Origin: Thermococcus chitonophagus
Lineage (GTDB): Archaea > Methanobacteriota_B > Thermococci > Thermococcales > Thermococcaceae
Reading direction: 5' to 3'
Assembly: GCF_002214605.1 (NCBI RefSeq)
Contig: NZ_CP015193.1
Span: forward strand, 1,530,978-1,594,977
Length of the DNA stretch: 64,000 nt
Shown here: positions 15,387-23,866 of the stretch, one piece after another
How the letters are laid out: each line of letters opens with the position of its first letter
How positions within the stretch are numbered: position 1 is the stretch's first letter
Program-made: the position numbers and the translations under genes
Notes under the pieces: model-generated
What the model was told of the DNA's origin: nothing
The model's database searches: none
What the model saw: only the letters and a program-made list of their open reading frames with translations

Positions 15387-16249
15387 ACCCGTATCAAAGC
15401 TACGATGCCAAGATAATCGAGATTAGAGAGCTCACATCGAGGGAAAAGCTCTTTACCCTCCGCTTCACCGACAGGGAAGTTGAAGAAGGCTTTACCTTCA
15501 AGCCCGGACAGTTCGTGATAGTCGACCTGAGGGGCTACGGAGAGTTTCCTATTAGTCTCTGCTCCCCACCAACGAGGAAGCCGATACAGCTCTGCATAAG
15601 GAGGGCTGGAAGATTAACTAGGTTCATTCACAAATTTGGGGAAGGAGATTCAGTAGGAATAAGGGGACCTTACGGCAACGGCTTTCCGCTGGAGAAGATG
15701 GAGGGAGCAAACCTCATCTTGGTGGCCGGCGGTTTAGGAATGGCCCCATTACGCTCCGTCCTGTGGTACGCAATTGACACTGGCAAATTCGAGAAGATAT
15801 ACCTCTTCTACGGGACGAAGAGCTATGAGGATATACTCTTTAGGGACGAGATAATTTACCTGCTTAAGCACGGAGAAAAGCTCAACTGCCACGTTAAACT
15901 CGCTTATGAAGTTGAAACTCCCTCATGCATCTACCTCGAAAAGGGGTTCTCGGAGAAGGTGTGCAAGGGAGTTGTTACGGACTTATTCAGGGGAGAAGAG
16001 TTCGACGTTAACAACTCTTATGCATTAATTTGTGGTCCGCCTGTTATGTACAAGTTCGTGATTAGGGAGCTTCTGGATAGAGGACTCTCCCCAGGAAGAA
16101 TATACATGACCCTCGAGAGGAGGATGAAGTGCGGAATTGGAAAGTGCGGTCATTGTGTCGTTGGAACAAGTGTTTCTATGAAGTACATCTGCAAAGACGG
16201 GCCCGTCTTCACTTACTGGGATGCACTCTCAACGAGGGGGTTGATATGA
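15383..16249 (+). CDS. hydG/shyC: cytosolic sulfhydrogenase gamma subunit (NAD(P)H/FAD)
   Basis: 288 residues. Ferredoxin-NADP reductase-like diaphorase subunit: FAD pattern FPISLCSPPT, NAD(P) pattern VAGGLGMAPLRSVLWYA, LICGPPVMYKF, and a C-terminal [2Fe-2S] motif CGIGKCGHCVVG followed by YICKDGPVF. It carries electrons between NADPH and the Fe-S chain of the hydrogenase. ATGA overlaps occur at both ends. Confidence 0.88.
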   Translation: MNPYQSYDAKIIEIRELTSREKLFTLRFTDREVEEGFTFKPGQFVIVDLRGYGEFPISLCSPPTRKPIQLCIRRAGRLTRFIHKFGEGDSVGIRGPYGNGFPLEKMEGANLILVAGGLGMAPLRSVLWYAIDTGKFEKIYLFYGTKSYEDILFRDEIIYLLKHGEKLNCHVKLAYEVETPSCIYLEKGFSEKVCKGVVTDLFRGEEFDVNNSYALICGPPVMYKFVIRELLDRGLSPGRIYMTLERRMKCGIGKCGHCVVGTSVSMKYICKDGPVFTYWDALSTRGLI

Positions 16250-16962
16250 TGAAGTTGGCCATTTTCGAGCTTACCGACTGTGGAGGTTGTGCCCTCAACG
16301 TACTCTTCCTGTACGATAGGCTATTTGATATCCTCGAGTTCTACGAGATAGTCGAGTTTCACATGGCGAGCTCAAGCAGGAGTAAGGAGAAGGTCGATGT
16401 AGCCCTTGTAACTGGTACCGTTTCAACGCAGAGAGATCTCGAAGTTCTTAGGGAGGCTAGGAATAGGAGTGAGTACCTGATAGCCCTGGGAACCTGCGCA
16501 ACCCACGGTAGCGTTCAAGGGAGCGTTGAGAATGCGAAGGAGGCATTTAGACGAATATACGGACATGTTAAGGGGCCGACGAAAGTTCTCGAGCCAAGGC
16601 CAATAACTGAGTACGTCCCCGTTGACTTCGCAATTCCGGGATGTCCATACAATAAGGAGGAAATGTTCCAGGTTTTGATGAACCTAGCAAGGGGAGTGGA
16701 GCCAGTTGCAAAGGACTACCCTGTCTGCCTTGAGTGCAAGCTCAACGAGTACGAGTGCGTCCTCTTGAAGAAGGGTATCCCATGTCTTGGACCTGTAACG
16801 GCTGGAGGGTGCAATGCCCAGTGTCCAGCCCTGGGGTTAGGATGCATAGGGTGTAGGGGGCCTTCAATGGATGCAAACGTTCCTGGACTCGTTGAGGTTC
16901 TGAAGGAGATCCTGCCAGAGGAAGAAATTGCAAGGAAGCTTAGGACGTTCACGAGGTGGTAG
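16246..16962 (+). CDS. hydD/shyD: cytosolic sulfhydrogenase delta subunit ([NiFe] hydrogenase small subunit)
   Basis: 238 residues from ATG 16246, which overlaps the gamma stop (ATGATGA). The small subunit holds the proximal Fe-S clusters: TDCGGCALNV near the N-terminus, LGTCATHGS, IPGCPYNKEE, and a Cys-rich C-terminus including CLECKLNEYEC and LGCIGCRGP. An in-frame extension upstream to 16129 runs inside the gamma gene and is not a real start. It makes the catalytic heterodimer with the alpha subunit. Confidence 0.88.
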   Translation: MMKLAIFELTDCGGCALNVLFLYDRLFDILEFYEIVEFHMASSSRSKEKVDVALVTGTVSTQRDLEVLREARNRSEYLIALGTCATHGSVQGSVENAKEAFRRIYGHVKGPTKVLEPRPITEYVPVDFAIPGCPYNKEEMFQVLMNLARGVEPVAKDYPVCLECKLNEYECVLLKKGIPCLGPVTAGGCNAQCPALGLGCIGCRGPSMDANVPGLVEVLKEILPEEEIARKLRTFTRW

Positions 16963-16964
16963 TC

Positions 16965-18197
16965 ATGATAATAGAGCTTGACGAATTCACAAGGGTTGAA
17001 GGAATAGGAAAAGCCGAGATAGTTATTGAAGATGGAACGGTTAAGGAAGCGAGGGTTAAGATACTCGAGGGGCCAAGATTTTTTGAAGTCCTAACGTTGG
17101 GGAGGAGCTACTGGGATGTCCCCGATCTTGAAGCAAGGATATGTGCGATCTGCTATATATCCCACTCAATAGCATCGGTGAGAGCAATAGAAAATGCTCT
17201 TGGGATAGAAGTTCCATCCACAGTTGAGAAGTTAAGGGAGCTAGCCCTGTGGGGGGAGATAATAGAGAGCCACGCCCTACACCTCTACCTATTGGCGTTG
17301 CCTGATGTTTTCGGATATCCTGATGCAATCTCAATGGTCTCAAGGCACGGAGAGCTAATAAAGGAAGGGCTGACGATAAAGGCCCTCGGCAACACTATAA
17401 GGGAGCTTCTTGGAGGGAGGGAAATTCATGGAATAAACATAAAACCCGGAGGCTTCGGAAGGTACCCCAGGGAAGAAGAGCTCGAGGGGATAGCAAGGCA
17501 CGCAAGGTCACTCGTTAGGTTTGCCAGGAGGATAGTCGGAGTTTTCGCGTCGCAGGATCCCAGGGGAGCTAAGGTGGATATCCCAATGGCGACTGAAGAC
17601 TACCTCTGGGGGAGCGAGCTGATAATCGGAGAGGATAAGGGGCAATATACAGAGCTCGACGAAGTTCCCGTGAGCTATAGCTTTGCCAAGCACACTTACT
17701 ACAAGGGCAAACCGATATTTGTAGGTGCACTGGCAAGGCTACTTCTAAAAGACATCCACGGAGAGGCAGAAAGACTGCTGAAAACGTACAAAGAGAAAAT
17801 CGAGAGCAAGTACGTCATCTACAACAACTTGGCCCAGGCTATAGAGCTCGTCTATGCCTTGGAGAGGGTTGCAGAGCTTGGAGAAGAGCTCGCAAGCGAA
17901 GGAGTAGAGGAAGGCTTAGTTGAGCCAGAAGAGAAGAGCGGGGAAGGTATTGGGTATGTTGAGGCCCCAAGGGGAGTGCTCGTCCACCACTACAGAATCG
18001 AAGACGGCAGGGTTGTGTGGTCAAACACTATTACACCAACTGCGTTCAATCAAGGAATAATGGAGCTGAGCCTACTTGAAGATGCCAGAAAGATGTATGG
18101 TCTGCTCCCAGAAGACTCCTTAAAGAGGAAGCTAGAGGAAGTTGTTAGGGCCTTCGATCCGTGCATCTCCTGCTCAGTACATTTCGTCAAGCTTTAG
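16965..18197 (+). CDS. hydA/shyA: cytosolic sulfhydrogenase alpha subunit ([NiFe] hydrogenase large subunit)
   Basis: About 410 residues from ATG 16965, two bases after the delta stop and behind AGGTGG. Active-site motifs: ARICAICYISHSIAS at the N-terminus and DPCISCSVHFVKL at the C-terminus; these four Cys bind the Ni-Fe centre. Only four residues (FVKL) follow the last His, the usual cleavage point of the maturation protease, so processing would remove a tetrapeptide. hypC, hypD and hypF needed for CN/CO ligand synthesis lie a few kb downstream. A T-rich tract (18202-18216) may end the transcript. Confidence 0.9.
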   Translation: MIIELDEFTRVEGIGKAEIVIEDGTVKEARVKILEGPRFFEVLTLGRSYWDVPDLEARICAICYISHSIASVRAIENALGIEVPSTVEKLRELALWGEIIESHALHLYLLALPDVFGYPDAISMVSRHGELIKEGLTIKALGNTIRELLGGREIHGINIKPGGFGRYPREEELEGIARHARSLVRFARRIVGVFASQDPRGAKVDIPMATEDYLWGSELIIGEDKGQYTELDEVPVSYSFAKHTYYKGKPIFVGALARLLLKDIHGEAERLLKTYKEKIESKYVIYNNLAQAIELVYALERVAELGEELASEGVEEGLVEPEEKSGEGIGYVEAPRGVLVHHYRIEDGRVVWSNTITPTAFNQGIMELSLLEDARKMYGLLPEDSLKRKLEEVVRAFDPCISCSVHFVKL

Positions 18198-18242
18198 GCT
18201 TAAATTTTTATATTTTTGAGCGAACATTTCCCTGGGATAGCC

Positions 18243-18600
18243 ATGTTCTACAACAGGGAAAAGGAACTATCCACACTCAGAACTTTCGTTGAGAGCGAGC
18301 CAAATACAATTTTCTTCATTTATGGCCCGATAAACTCGGGCAAAACGACACTACTAATGGAATTTTCTAAGAGACTTCCTGAGGATTTCGTTCCATTCTA
18401 TATAACCCTCAGGTGGCCCAGTTCCAAAAGCTCTGCTGAGGGAGGTAATTGGAAACCACGAGAACGCTTTCTCCTTATATAATTGCGACGTTCAGGAAGA
18501 CGGGAAAATTAAAAATCGTAAATTCTAAATCTTAGATGAGCCCCAGAAAGCTGAAAGTCTAAAAATAAATGGCCCACACCTTATTAATAAATGACCCCTA
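18243..18600 (+). pseudogene. archaeal AAA ATPase, truncated and frameshifted
   Basis: ATG 18243 opens a product beginning FYNREKELSTLR and carrying a normal Walker A (FFIYGPINSGKTTLLMEF), as in the Thermococcales ATPase family with Walker B near residue 140. The frame ends at 18482. In another frame, from 18529, the sequence reads ILDEPQKAESLKINGPHLINK, which resembles the Walker B region of the same family (DELQKLKxxxING). So the gene suffered a frameshift or deletion and lost its C-terminal half. Confidence 0.7.
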
Positions 18601-18629
18601 AATAGCCTTCCAGTTTTACATTTTTCTTT

Positions 18630-19030
18630 TGAAAGCTTCGCCCTTTAGGGCGGGGATGTAGTAATTGAGAGTTTTGGTTTTTTTCAGGCCAAACCCTTTT
18701 GTACCTCGATAGCGTAATAGGGCCCGAAAAGGAGTCACTCCAAGAGAGTCTTTAGAGCGGGTTTCGCGTGTCCTCCCGCCATCGGGAGGAAGACTCCAAT
18801 AGGCGTCCTCTCAAAATTGCTCCCTTGCGGGTGGTCTTCCAGTGATAACTGCCTGCTTGGGCGGGTAGGGGTAACTTTAGGCCGGCCTGTGAGCTGAGCT
18901 GAAACTCGCGACGGGAGTAGGTGATGGGCCCGCAAACCAATGAACCCCCTGAAGGGTGGGGTAATGACGCCCAAGAGGAACCCCCACCCTTCAGGACGAG
19001 GAAGAGGCCAGTCAGCTCGAATCCTGTAAT
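18630..19030 (+). mobile_element. GC-rich hairpin tract, probable remnant of an IS200/IS605-type element
   Basis: No intact gene is seen between 18600 and 19118. At 18633 GCTTCGCCCTTTAGGGCGGGGATG resembles the 3' end of TnpB elements (split here: GCTTCGCCCTTTAGG, then GCGGGGATGTAG). At 18948-18961 and 18982-18995 lies a perfect 14-bp stem (CCTGAAGGGTGGGG / its complement) with a 20-base loop. The tract is far more GC-rich than its surroundings, as expected for structured RNA in a hyperthermophile. It could instead be a functional ncRNA. No transposase frame survives. Confidence 0.35.
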
Positions 19031-19118
19031 ATTATATCTCACAATGAATACTACTCAGACGGACTCGGAAAATCCTTTTCCTGTGCCTTTATCTTCTAAA
19101 TTACTAGTTATTAGAGCA

Positions 19119-19385
19119 CTATCGTTTTCTCCCCTGTATAAAGGTTATCAGTAGCACTCCTGCAGAAACTGTACTTAGAATTCTGAGGAAGAGTTCAACA
19201 ATAGATGAAGAGGAAGTGAGCTTCCAATATATTAAGAGCTCGTACAAGTCTCTAGCAGACATGAAAAGTGGTGTAATAACTGCCCATGTACGGTAGTCTC
19301 TAAATCCTCTACGCTTTATGGAAGTGATCGTAAAATACAAGAAGAGGGGAAATAGAGCAGAGGACAAAATGTCTCCCAAATTCAC
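19119..19385 (-). CDS. small membrane protein, second gene of the halocin-like locus
   Basis: 88 residues from GTG 19385, which stands behind AAGGTGAGGAACC and begins 11 bases after the stop of the Cys-rich precursor gene, so the two are co-transcribed. It has three likely membrane segments (ILSSALFPLFLYFTITSI; TWAVITPLFM region; ILSTVSAGVLLITFI) and a basic tail GRKR. No family recognised. Its place right after a bacteriocin-like gene fits a role in immunity or export, which is inference only. Confidence 0.6.
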   Translation of the reverse strand: MNLGDILSSALFPLFLYFTITSIKRRGFRDYRTWAVITPLFMSARDLYELLIYWKLTSSSSIVELFLRILSTVSAGVLLITFIQGRKR

Positions 19386-19396
19386 GGTTCCTCACC

Positions 19397-20398
19397 TTAT
19401 ACAGGTTCAACAGATTCAGATGTACATATGTTGGTCCAATAACTAAAGCATTTTGCACAGTCCCCATGGATACCACCAATCGTAGCTAAGCATGCACTGC
19501 AAGCTTCAATGTTTAGTTTTTTAGCTAAAAGACTTTCGGCACACTTAATGCAGTTTATAACCCCAGATACTATTGATGGCGCACATGACGTAGCTGCACA
19601 CCACCAATCTATATCTTGCGGATATGAAATGCATATCATAATTAAGTCCATTACTATGGTTGCCCCAGTTGCTTTATGCTGGTTGTATTCTGGTAGGTTG
19701 GTCTTTACCAACTGTGAGAGGCGCCTGAGCTCGTAAGCGCTCCTAGTCCAGAGCCACTTGGTCTCGTCGTTCCTATGCAGTTTTAGGAGGACTTCATTAA
19801 GAGTCCAGTAGTACTCTGAGAGAGTCAAGTTCTCGGCTGTGAGGACTATGTCACCGACGGGGAGGGCTTTGTCCTCCCTCGGTGCAATGTTTATTCCAGT
19901 AATAAAAGCCTTGTATTCTCCAGTCTCGGGGTCTGTGAAAATCCTAGTGATGAGGGTAAAGTTATACTGACTCCTCTCCGTGCGATAAACGAGGACATAC
20001 ATCATGTAGTTAAATGTCTCGTTGTGGAAGTTGATTTCCAGGAACAACAGCTGCTTGCCCTTTCCAGTCACGTTGTAAAGCGTGACTACGGAAGTATTTA
20101 ACTTTACAATCAAGCTACATGAGCTCGCATTACAACTGTTGCAACAGGAGCAGGAGGAGTTAGTTAAGTTTGCAAAGTTAATGGTCTTGTCTACCCAGGT
20201 CACGTTCATCTGGAGCCTATACTTCTCATCGTGCCATGCAACGACAGCCCTGCGGAAGGTTATGCTGGAGTTACCTGGATTCATTGCTGCCACCTGTGGT
20301 GTAAAAACTACTCGAGTACTTAACACTAAAAATGCCACTAAAAGGCTAAGTATGATTCTCTTCCACCTTATTCTCGTTCCCCTACTAAATAGTTTCAA
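19397..20398 (-). CDS. secreted Cys-rich protein with halocin-C8-like C-terminal domain
   Basis: 333 residues. Residues 1-38 form a Sec signal peptide (RIRWKRIILSLLVAFLVLS, cleavage near AA-M). The middle (40-250) is beta-rich and holds a dense Cys cluster SSCSCCNSCNASSC at 81-94. The last 80 residues hold ten Cys (256, 267, 272, 283, 286, 300, 303, 314, 317, 325) in a hydrophobic, Gly/Ala-containing context that starts near QDIDWWC. Halocin C8 of haloarchaea is a 76-residue peptide with ten Cys, begins DID, and is also cut from the C-terminus of a larger precursor whose N-part is the immunity protein. Start is TTG 20398; TTATATAA at 20417-20424 suits a nearly leaderless transcript. Family link is by pattern only. 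Confidence 0.6.
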   Translation of the reverse strand: MKLFSRGTRIRWKRIILSLLVAFLVLSTRVVFTPQVAAMNPGNSSITFRRAVVAWHDEKYRLQMNVTWVDKTINFANLTNSSCSCCNSCNASSCSLIVKLNTSVVTLYNVTGKGKQLLFLEINFHNETFNYMMYVLVYRTERSQYNFTLITRIFTDPETGEYKAFITGINIAPREDKALPVGDIVLTAENLTLSEYYWTLNEVLLKLHRNDETKWLWTRSAYELRRLSQLVKTNLPEYNQHKATGATIVMDLIMICISYPQDIDWWCAATSCAPSIVSGVINCIKCAESLLAKKLNIEACSACLATIGGIHGDCAKCFSYWTNICTSESVEPV

Positions 20399-20416
20399 GA
20401 ATATGTTAGACGATGA

Positions 20417-20424
20417 TTATATAA
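20417..20424 (-). promoter_or_regulatory. TATA box of the halocin-like gene
   Basis: TTATATAA lies about 22-25 bases before the TTG start on the minus strand, which implies a transcript starting at or next to the initiation codon. Confidence 0.5.
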
Positions 20425-20769
20425 GCATTTTCCTCCATAAGTTGTATATTGGACAATGCTTTGCTTTTCTAAAAATACTTACATCAAAGCAAAATAGTAG
20501 AGAGCACTACTTAACTCGAAGATAATCCAAATTAGGAAATGGCACATAGAATTCTTTTCGGAATCTTTATAACTCCCTTTAGGCTGGGGGAGAATGTCGG
20601 ACTCGTTTTGCAACTACAAAAGCCTCCCACCATTGGAGGATTGAAAAAAGAAGTTAAGCTCTACCTCAGAAACTTCTGGAGATTCACTTGAAACTTCCTT
20701 TGGATAGGAACCATAGGTTCCAAAAACACCTAAAAGTCCAGCCGGGGAAGGGTAAAATAGGTGAGAAGA
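20425..20769. other. intergenic region before hypC
   Basis: No gene is seen. Two short inverted repeats stand out: CCTCC-CACCATT-GGAGG at about 20625-20641 and GGAACC-ATA-GGTTCC at 20707-20721. The region has a GGTGAGAAGA ribosome binding site for hypC at its end. No tnp or sRNA box motif could be assigned. Confidence 0.5.
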
Positions 20770-20994
20770 ATGTGCTTGGCCGTTCCTGGGAAGGTTGTGG
20801 AAATTAAAGGCAACGTTGGAATAGTGGATTTTGGGGGCGTTAAAAGGGAGGTAAGGTTAGATTTACTCCCTGACGTCAAGGTTGGCGATTACGTGATAGT
20901 TCACACCGGCTTTGCAATAGAGAAGCTCGACGAGGAGAGAGCAAGGGAGATACTTGAAGCGTGGGAGGAAGTTCTCTCAGCTCTGGAGGGATAG
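20770..20994 (+). CDS. hypC: hydrogenase maturation chaperone HypC
   Basis: 74 residues starting at ATG 20770 (MCLAVPGKV). HypC proteins need Cys at position 2 for binding HypD and the hydrogenase precursor, so this ATG is right and the GTG at 20761 is not. The OB-fold-like body (GNVGIVDFGGVKREV) is typical. Next gene hypD starts two bases after the stop. HypC passes the Fe(CN)2CO group from HypD to the large subunit precursor. Confidence 0.92.
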   Translation: MCLAVPGKVVEIKGNVGIVDFGGVKREVRLDLLPDVKVGDYVIVHTGFAIEKLDEERAREILEAWEEVLSALEG

Positions 20995-20996
20995 CC

Positions 20997-22100
20997 ATGC
21001 TCGAGAAGTTCAGGGACAGGCAGATCGCCCAAAGTATAGTTAGGAAGATATATGAGGAAGCAAGGGAAATGGAAGAGCTAAGGTTCATGCACGTCTGTGG
21101 AACGCATGAGGATACAGTAACAAGGGCAGGCATAAGATCCCTCCTCCCCGAGAACGTCAAGATTATGAGCGGACCGGGCTGTCCAGTCTGCATAACCCCG
21201 GTTGAAGATATAGTGAAGATGATGGAGATAATGAGGCAGGCCTACGAAGAGGGAGAAAAAATAATCATGACGACCTTTGGGGACATGTACAGAATTCCTA
21301 CGCCAAGAGGAAGCTTCGCCGATTTGAAGAGCGAAGGATACGATGTTAGGGTCGTTTACTCAATTTACGACGCCTACAAAATCGCCAAAGAAAATCCTGA
21401 CAAGTTAGTCGTCCACTTTTCACCTGGCTTTGAGACTACAACGGCTCCAGCCGCGGGAATGCTAAACGCCATTGTGGAAGAAGATCTAGAGAACTTCAAG
21501 ATTTATTCAGTCCACAGGCTAACCCCTCCAGCCGTTGAAGCCTTGGTAAAGGCAGGAACAAGGTTCCATGGGCTAATTGATCCTGGGCACGTCTCCACGA
21601 TAATTGGCGTTAGGGGATGGGCTCACATAACCGAAAAGTACGGCATTCCCCAGGTAGTTGCCGGCTTTGAGCCCGTTGATATGCTACTTGCAATACTCAT
21701 GCTCATAAGGATGGTGAAGAAAGGAGAGGCGAAGATACTCAACGAGTACAGCAGGGTCGTGAAGTGGGAAGGAAACGTTAAGGCCCAAGAGCTAATTGAC
21801 AAGTTCTTCGAAGTCAGGGATGCGAAGTGGAGGGCCCTTGGAGTAATCCCGAAGAGCGGGCTTGAGCTCAGGAAAGAGTGGAGGGAGTTAGAGATAAGGA
21901 CTTACTACAATCCGGAAGTTCCAAAGCTTCCCGATTTGGAGAAGGGTTGCCTTTGCGGAGCTATCCTCAGGGGCCTGGCCCTACCTCCCCAGTGCCCGCA
22001 CTTCGGCAAGACCTGCACTCCAAGGCACCCCATAGGGCCCTGCATGGTTTCCTATGAGGGCACGTGCTCGATATTCTACAAGTATGGGGCACTCTTCTGA
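20997..22100 (+). CDS. hypD: hydrogenase maturation factor HypD
   Basis: 367 residues from ATG 20997 behind GGAGGGATAGCC. Motifs: MHVCGTHEDT near the N-terminus, GPGCPVCITP, FSPGFETTTAP, and a C-terminal [4Fe-4S] region CLCGAILRGLALPPQCPHFGKTC ending CMVSYEGTC. HypD is the scaffold on which the Fe(CN)2CO unit of [NiFe] hydrogenases is assembled. Works with HypC next to it and HypF 3 kb downstream; hypE, hypA and hypB are not in the window. Confidence 0.92.
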   Translation: MLEKFRDRQIAQSIVRKIYEEAREMEELRFMHVCGTHEDTVTRAGIRSLLPENVKIMSGPGCPVCITPVEDIVKMMEIMRQAYEEGEKIIMTTFGDMYRIPTPRGSFADLKSEGYDVRVVYSIYDAYKIAKENPDKLVVHFSPGFETTTAPAAGMLNAIVEEDLENFKIYSVHRLTPPAVEALVKAGTRFHGLIDPGHVSTIIGVRGWAHITEKYGIPQVVAGFEPVDMLLAILMLIRMVKKGEAKILNEYSRVVKWEGNVKAQELIDKFFEVRDAKWRALGVIPKSGLELRKEWRELEIRTYYNPEVPKLPDLEKGCLCGAILRGLALPPQCPHFGKTCTPRHPIGPCMVSYEGTCSIFYKYGALF

Positions 22101-22168
22101 TCTTTATTCAAATTTTTGTTCAAAAATTTTATACAGCAGTGCTCCTTAATGTACCAAGGTGATAAATT

Positions 22169-23770
22169 ATGGAGGGGGATGTTGAAGAGGAGGAAGAGAG
22201 TTACATAGGTACAGCTTTAAAAGCGTTTAGAATCATTTTGGGGAATCCAATAGCTAGAGCTCTTCTAAAGCCTTCTTTGAAGAAATACAAAATAAACAAC
22301 AGAGAGTTACCTGCTCTTTATTGGGCCCTAAGCATATATGCAGGGAAAGTTATCAATGCTCCTATGGTCATACGATTCCAGGCTGAAACACTAAAAGTCC
22401 TCCTCAAATTAGGTATAAAGCTTGCACGGGGCGACGAGGAAGTTGTGAAGGAGGCACTACTTAAATACCCGCATATTAGAAGAGGAATATGGGTTGTTTT
22501 AGAGGGGATAGCGAAATATGGGATAACAGTCCCACAGAGACTTGCAGGCCCATTTTTGATAGTCTGGAACTTGACTAACATGTGTAACTTCAAGTGTATA
22601 CACTGCTACCAGAGAGCCGACAAACCCTTGCCAGATGAACTTTCCTTAAGGGAAAAGTTGGATCTTGTTGATCAGCTAGACAAGGCCGGAGTTGCCGCGG
22701 TTGCCTTAAGTGGAGGAGAACCCACAATTCACCCTCACTTCCTCAGAGTAGTGCATGAATTGTCGTCGAGAGGCATACACACTTCGGTGGCAACTAATGG
22801 GTGGACTTTTGCAAAGATCGAAGAGCTAGAAAAAGCCGTGAAGGCGGGAATAAAGTACGTTGAAGTTAGTGTAGATTCAGCAGATCCTGAAAAGCATGAT
22901 AAATTTAGAGGAATTCCCGGAGCATGGGAGCACGCGATAAGGACCCTTGAAAATGCAGTCAAGCTGGGAGTAAGCCATGGCATGGCAACAATAATGAGCA
23001 GGGAAACGTTTTACGAAATAGATGACATCCTAGATCTAGCTGAGAACATTGGAGTAAAAAGAGTTATATTCTTCAACTTTATCCCAACTGGAAGGGGAAG
23101 AGAAAGCATTAACTTAGATTTAACCCCTGAAGAAAGAGAGGAGTTCATGAAGGAAGTTTACCATCAGATGAAAAAGAGAAATCTCGAGATACTGACAACG
23201 GCTCCTCAATACGCTAGAGTAACGTTATTGATGAGTAAGGGCAGAACTGTAACTCCTGCACACTTTTATCTCGGAGAAAATTCTTCCGTTAAAGTGCTAG
23301 CGGAGTTTATAGGGGGATGCGGGGCTGGGAGAATATACGCGGGAATAGAGCCGGACGGTACAGTTGTGCCATGTGTCTTCCTCCCAATTCCAGTTGGCAA
23401 TGTTAGAACCAGGCCCTTTAAAGAGATATGGAAAACGAGCAGGATCTTCAATATCCTTAGAGACAGAGATAGCTGGGAGGGAAATTGCGGGAGATGCCCG
23501 TATAAATATATATGCGGTGGTTGCAGGGCAAGAGCATATCACTACACCCTAGATATAACTGGTGATGACCCCGGGTGTATAATAAACAAGAGGCTTTGGA
23601 ACAGCGTACTAGAACATGGAATTCCAAAAGGATTATGCGAAGTCAGCTGGGTTGATGAAGTTCCAGTGCTTAGAAAGCCCATACTCAACGTGCCAAGGCA
23701 CTATGCTGAAGTCGAGAGTACTAGTGTCCCACTACCTGGGCATACTACCGGGAAACTAGTCCACGCATAG
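22169..23770 (+). CDS. radical SAM/SPASM-domain protein in the hyp locus
   Basis: 533 residues from ATG 22169 behind AAGGTGATAAATT. The radical SAM cluster motif is MCNFKCIHCYQ (about residue 144), after a 140-residue helical N-terminal domain. SAM-binding ALSGGEPTIHP follows. A SPASM-type C-terminus has GGCGAGRIYAGIEPDGTVVPC and CGRCPYKYICGGCRARAY. Such enzymes mature peptides or build cofactors. Location between hypD and hypF suggests a link with hydrogenase or metallo-enzyme maturation, but families of this sort also act on other targets; substrate unknown. Confidence 0.85.
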   Translation: MEGDVEEEEESYIGTALKAFRIILGNPIARALLKPSLKKYKINNRELPALYWALSIYAGKVINAPMVIRFQAETLKVLLKLGIKLARGDEEVVKEALLKYPHIRRGIWVVLEGIAKYGITVPQRLAGPFLIVWNLTNMCNFKCIHCYQRADKPLPDELSLREKLDLVDQLDKAGVAAVALSGGEPTIHPHFLRVVHELSSRGIHTSVATNGWTFAKIEELEKAVKAGIKYVEVSVDSADPEKHDKFRGIPGAWEHAIRTLENAVKLGVSHGMATIMSRETFYEIDDILDLAENIGVKRVIFFNFIPTGRGRESINLDLTPEEREEFMKEVYHQMKKRNLEILTTAPQYARVTLLMSKGRTVTPAHFYLGENSSVKVLAEFIGGCGAGRIYAGIEPDGTVVPCVFLPIPVGNVRTRPFKEIWKTSRIFNILRDRDSWEGNCGRCPYKYICGGCRARAYHYTLDITGDDPGCIINKRLWNSVLEHGIPKGLCEVSWVDEVPVLRKPILNVPRHYAEVESTSVPLPGHTTGKLVHA

Positions 23771-23801
23771 TCTTCAACCGATAGTTAAAAACTCCCCTCT
23801 C

Positions 23802-23818
23802 GTTCCCAACTTTTGGTT
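23802..23818 (+). promoter_or_regulatory. SurR-type box upstream of hypF
   Basis: GTTCCCAACTTTTGGTT matches GTTn3AACn5GTT exactly and sits about ten bases before the TATA box TATAAA (23828-23833), the position expected for an activator. hypF starts at 23867. This suggests that hydrogenase maturation is co-regulated with the hydrogenase operon by sulfur. Confidence 0.65.
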
Positions 23819-23866
23819 TTAGAAACGTATAAAGCTTTCAATTTCGTAAAACATTCGGGGGAGGGA

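Noticed and set aside
16129-16245. Upstream extension of the hydrogenase delta subunit.
   Set aside because: It lies inside the gamma gene in another frame; ATG 16246 fits the family N-terminus exactly.
18735-19030. RNase P RNA or 7S (SRP) RNA in the GC-rich tract.
   Set aside because: The conserved cores of both RNAs (as far as I can recall them) are absent.
18735-19042. Minus-strand ORFs of 79 and 96 codons in the GC-rich tract.
   Set aside because: They are open only because the tract is GC-rich with few stops; composition is low in complexity and no start signal exists.
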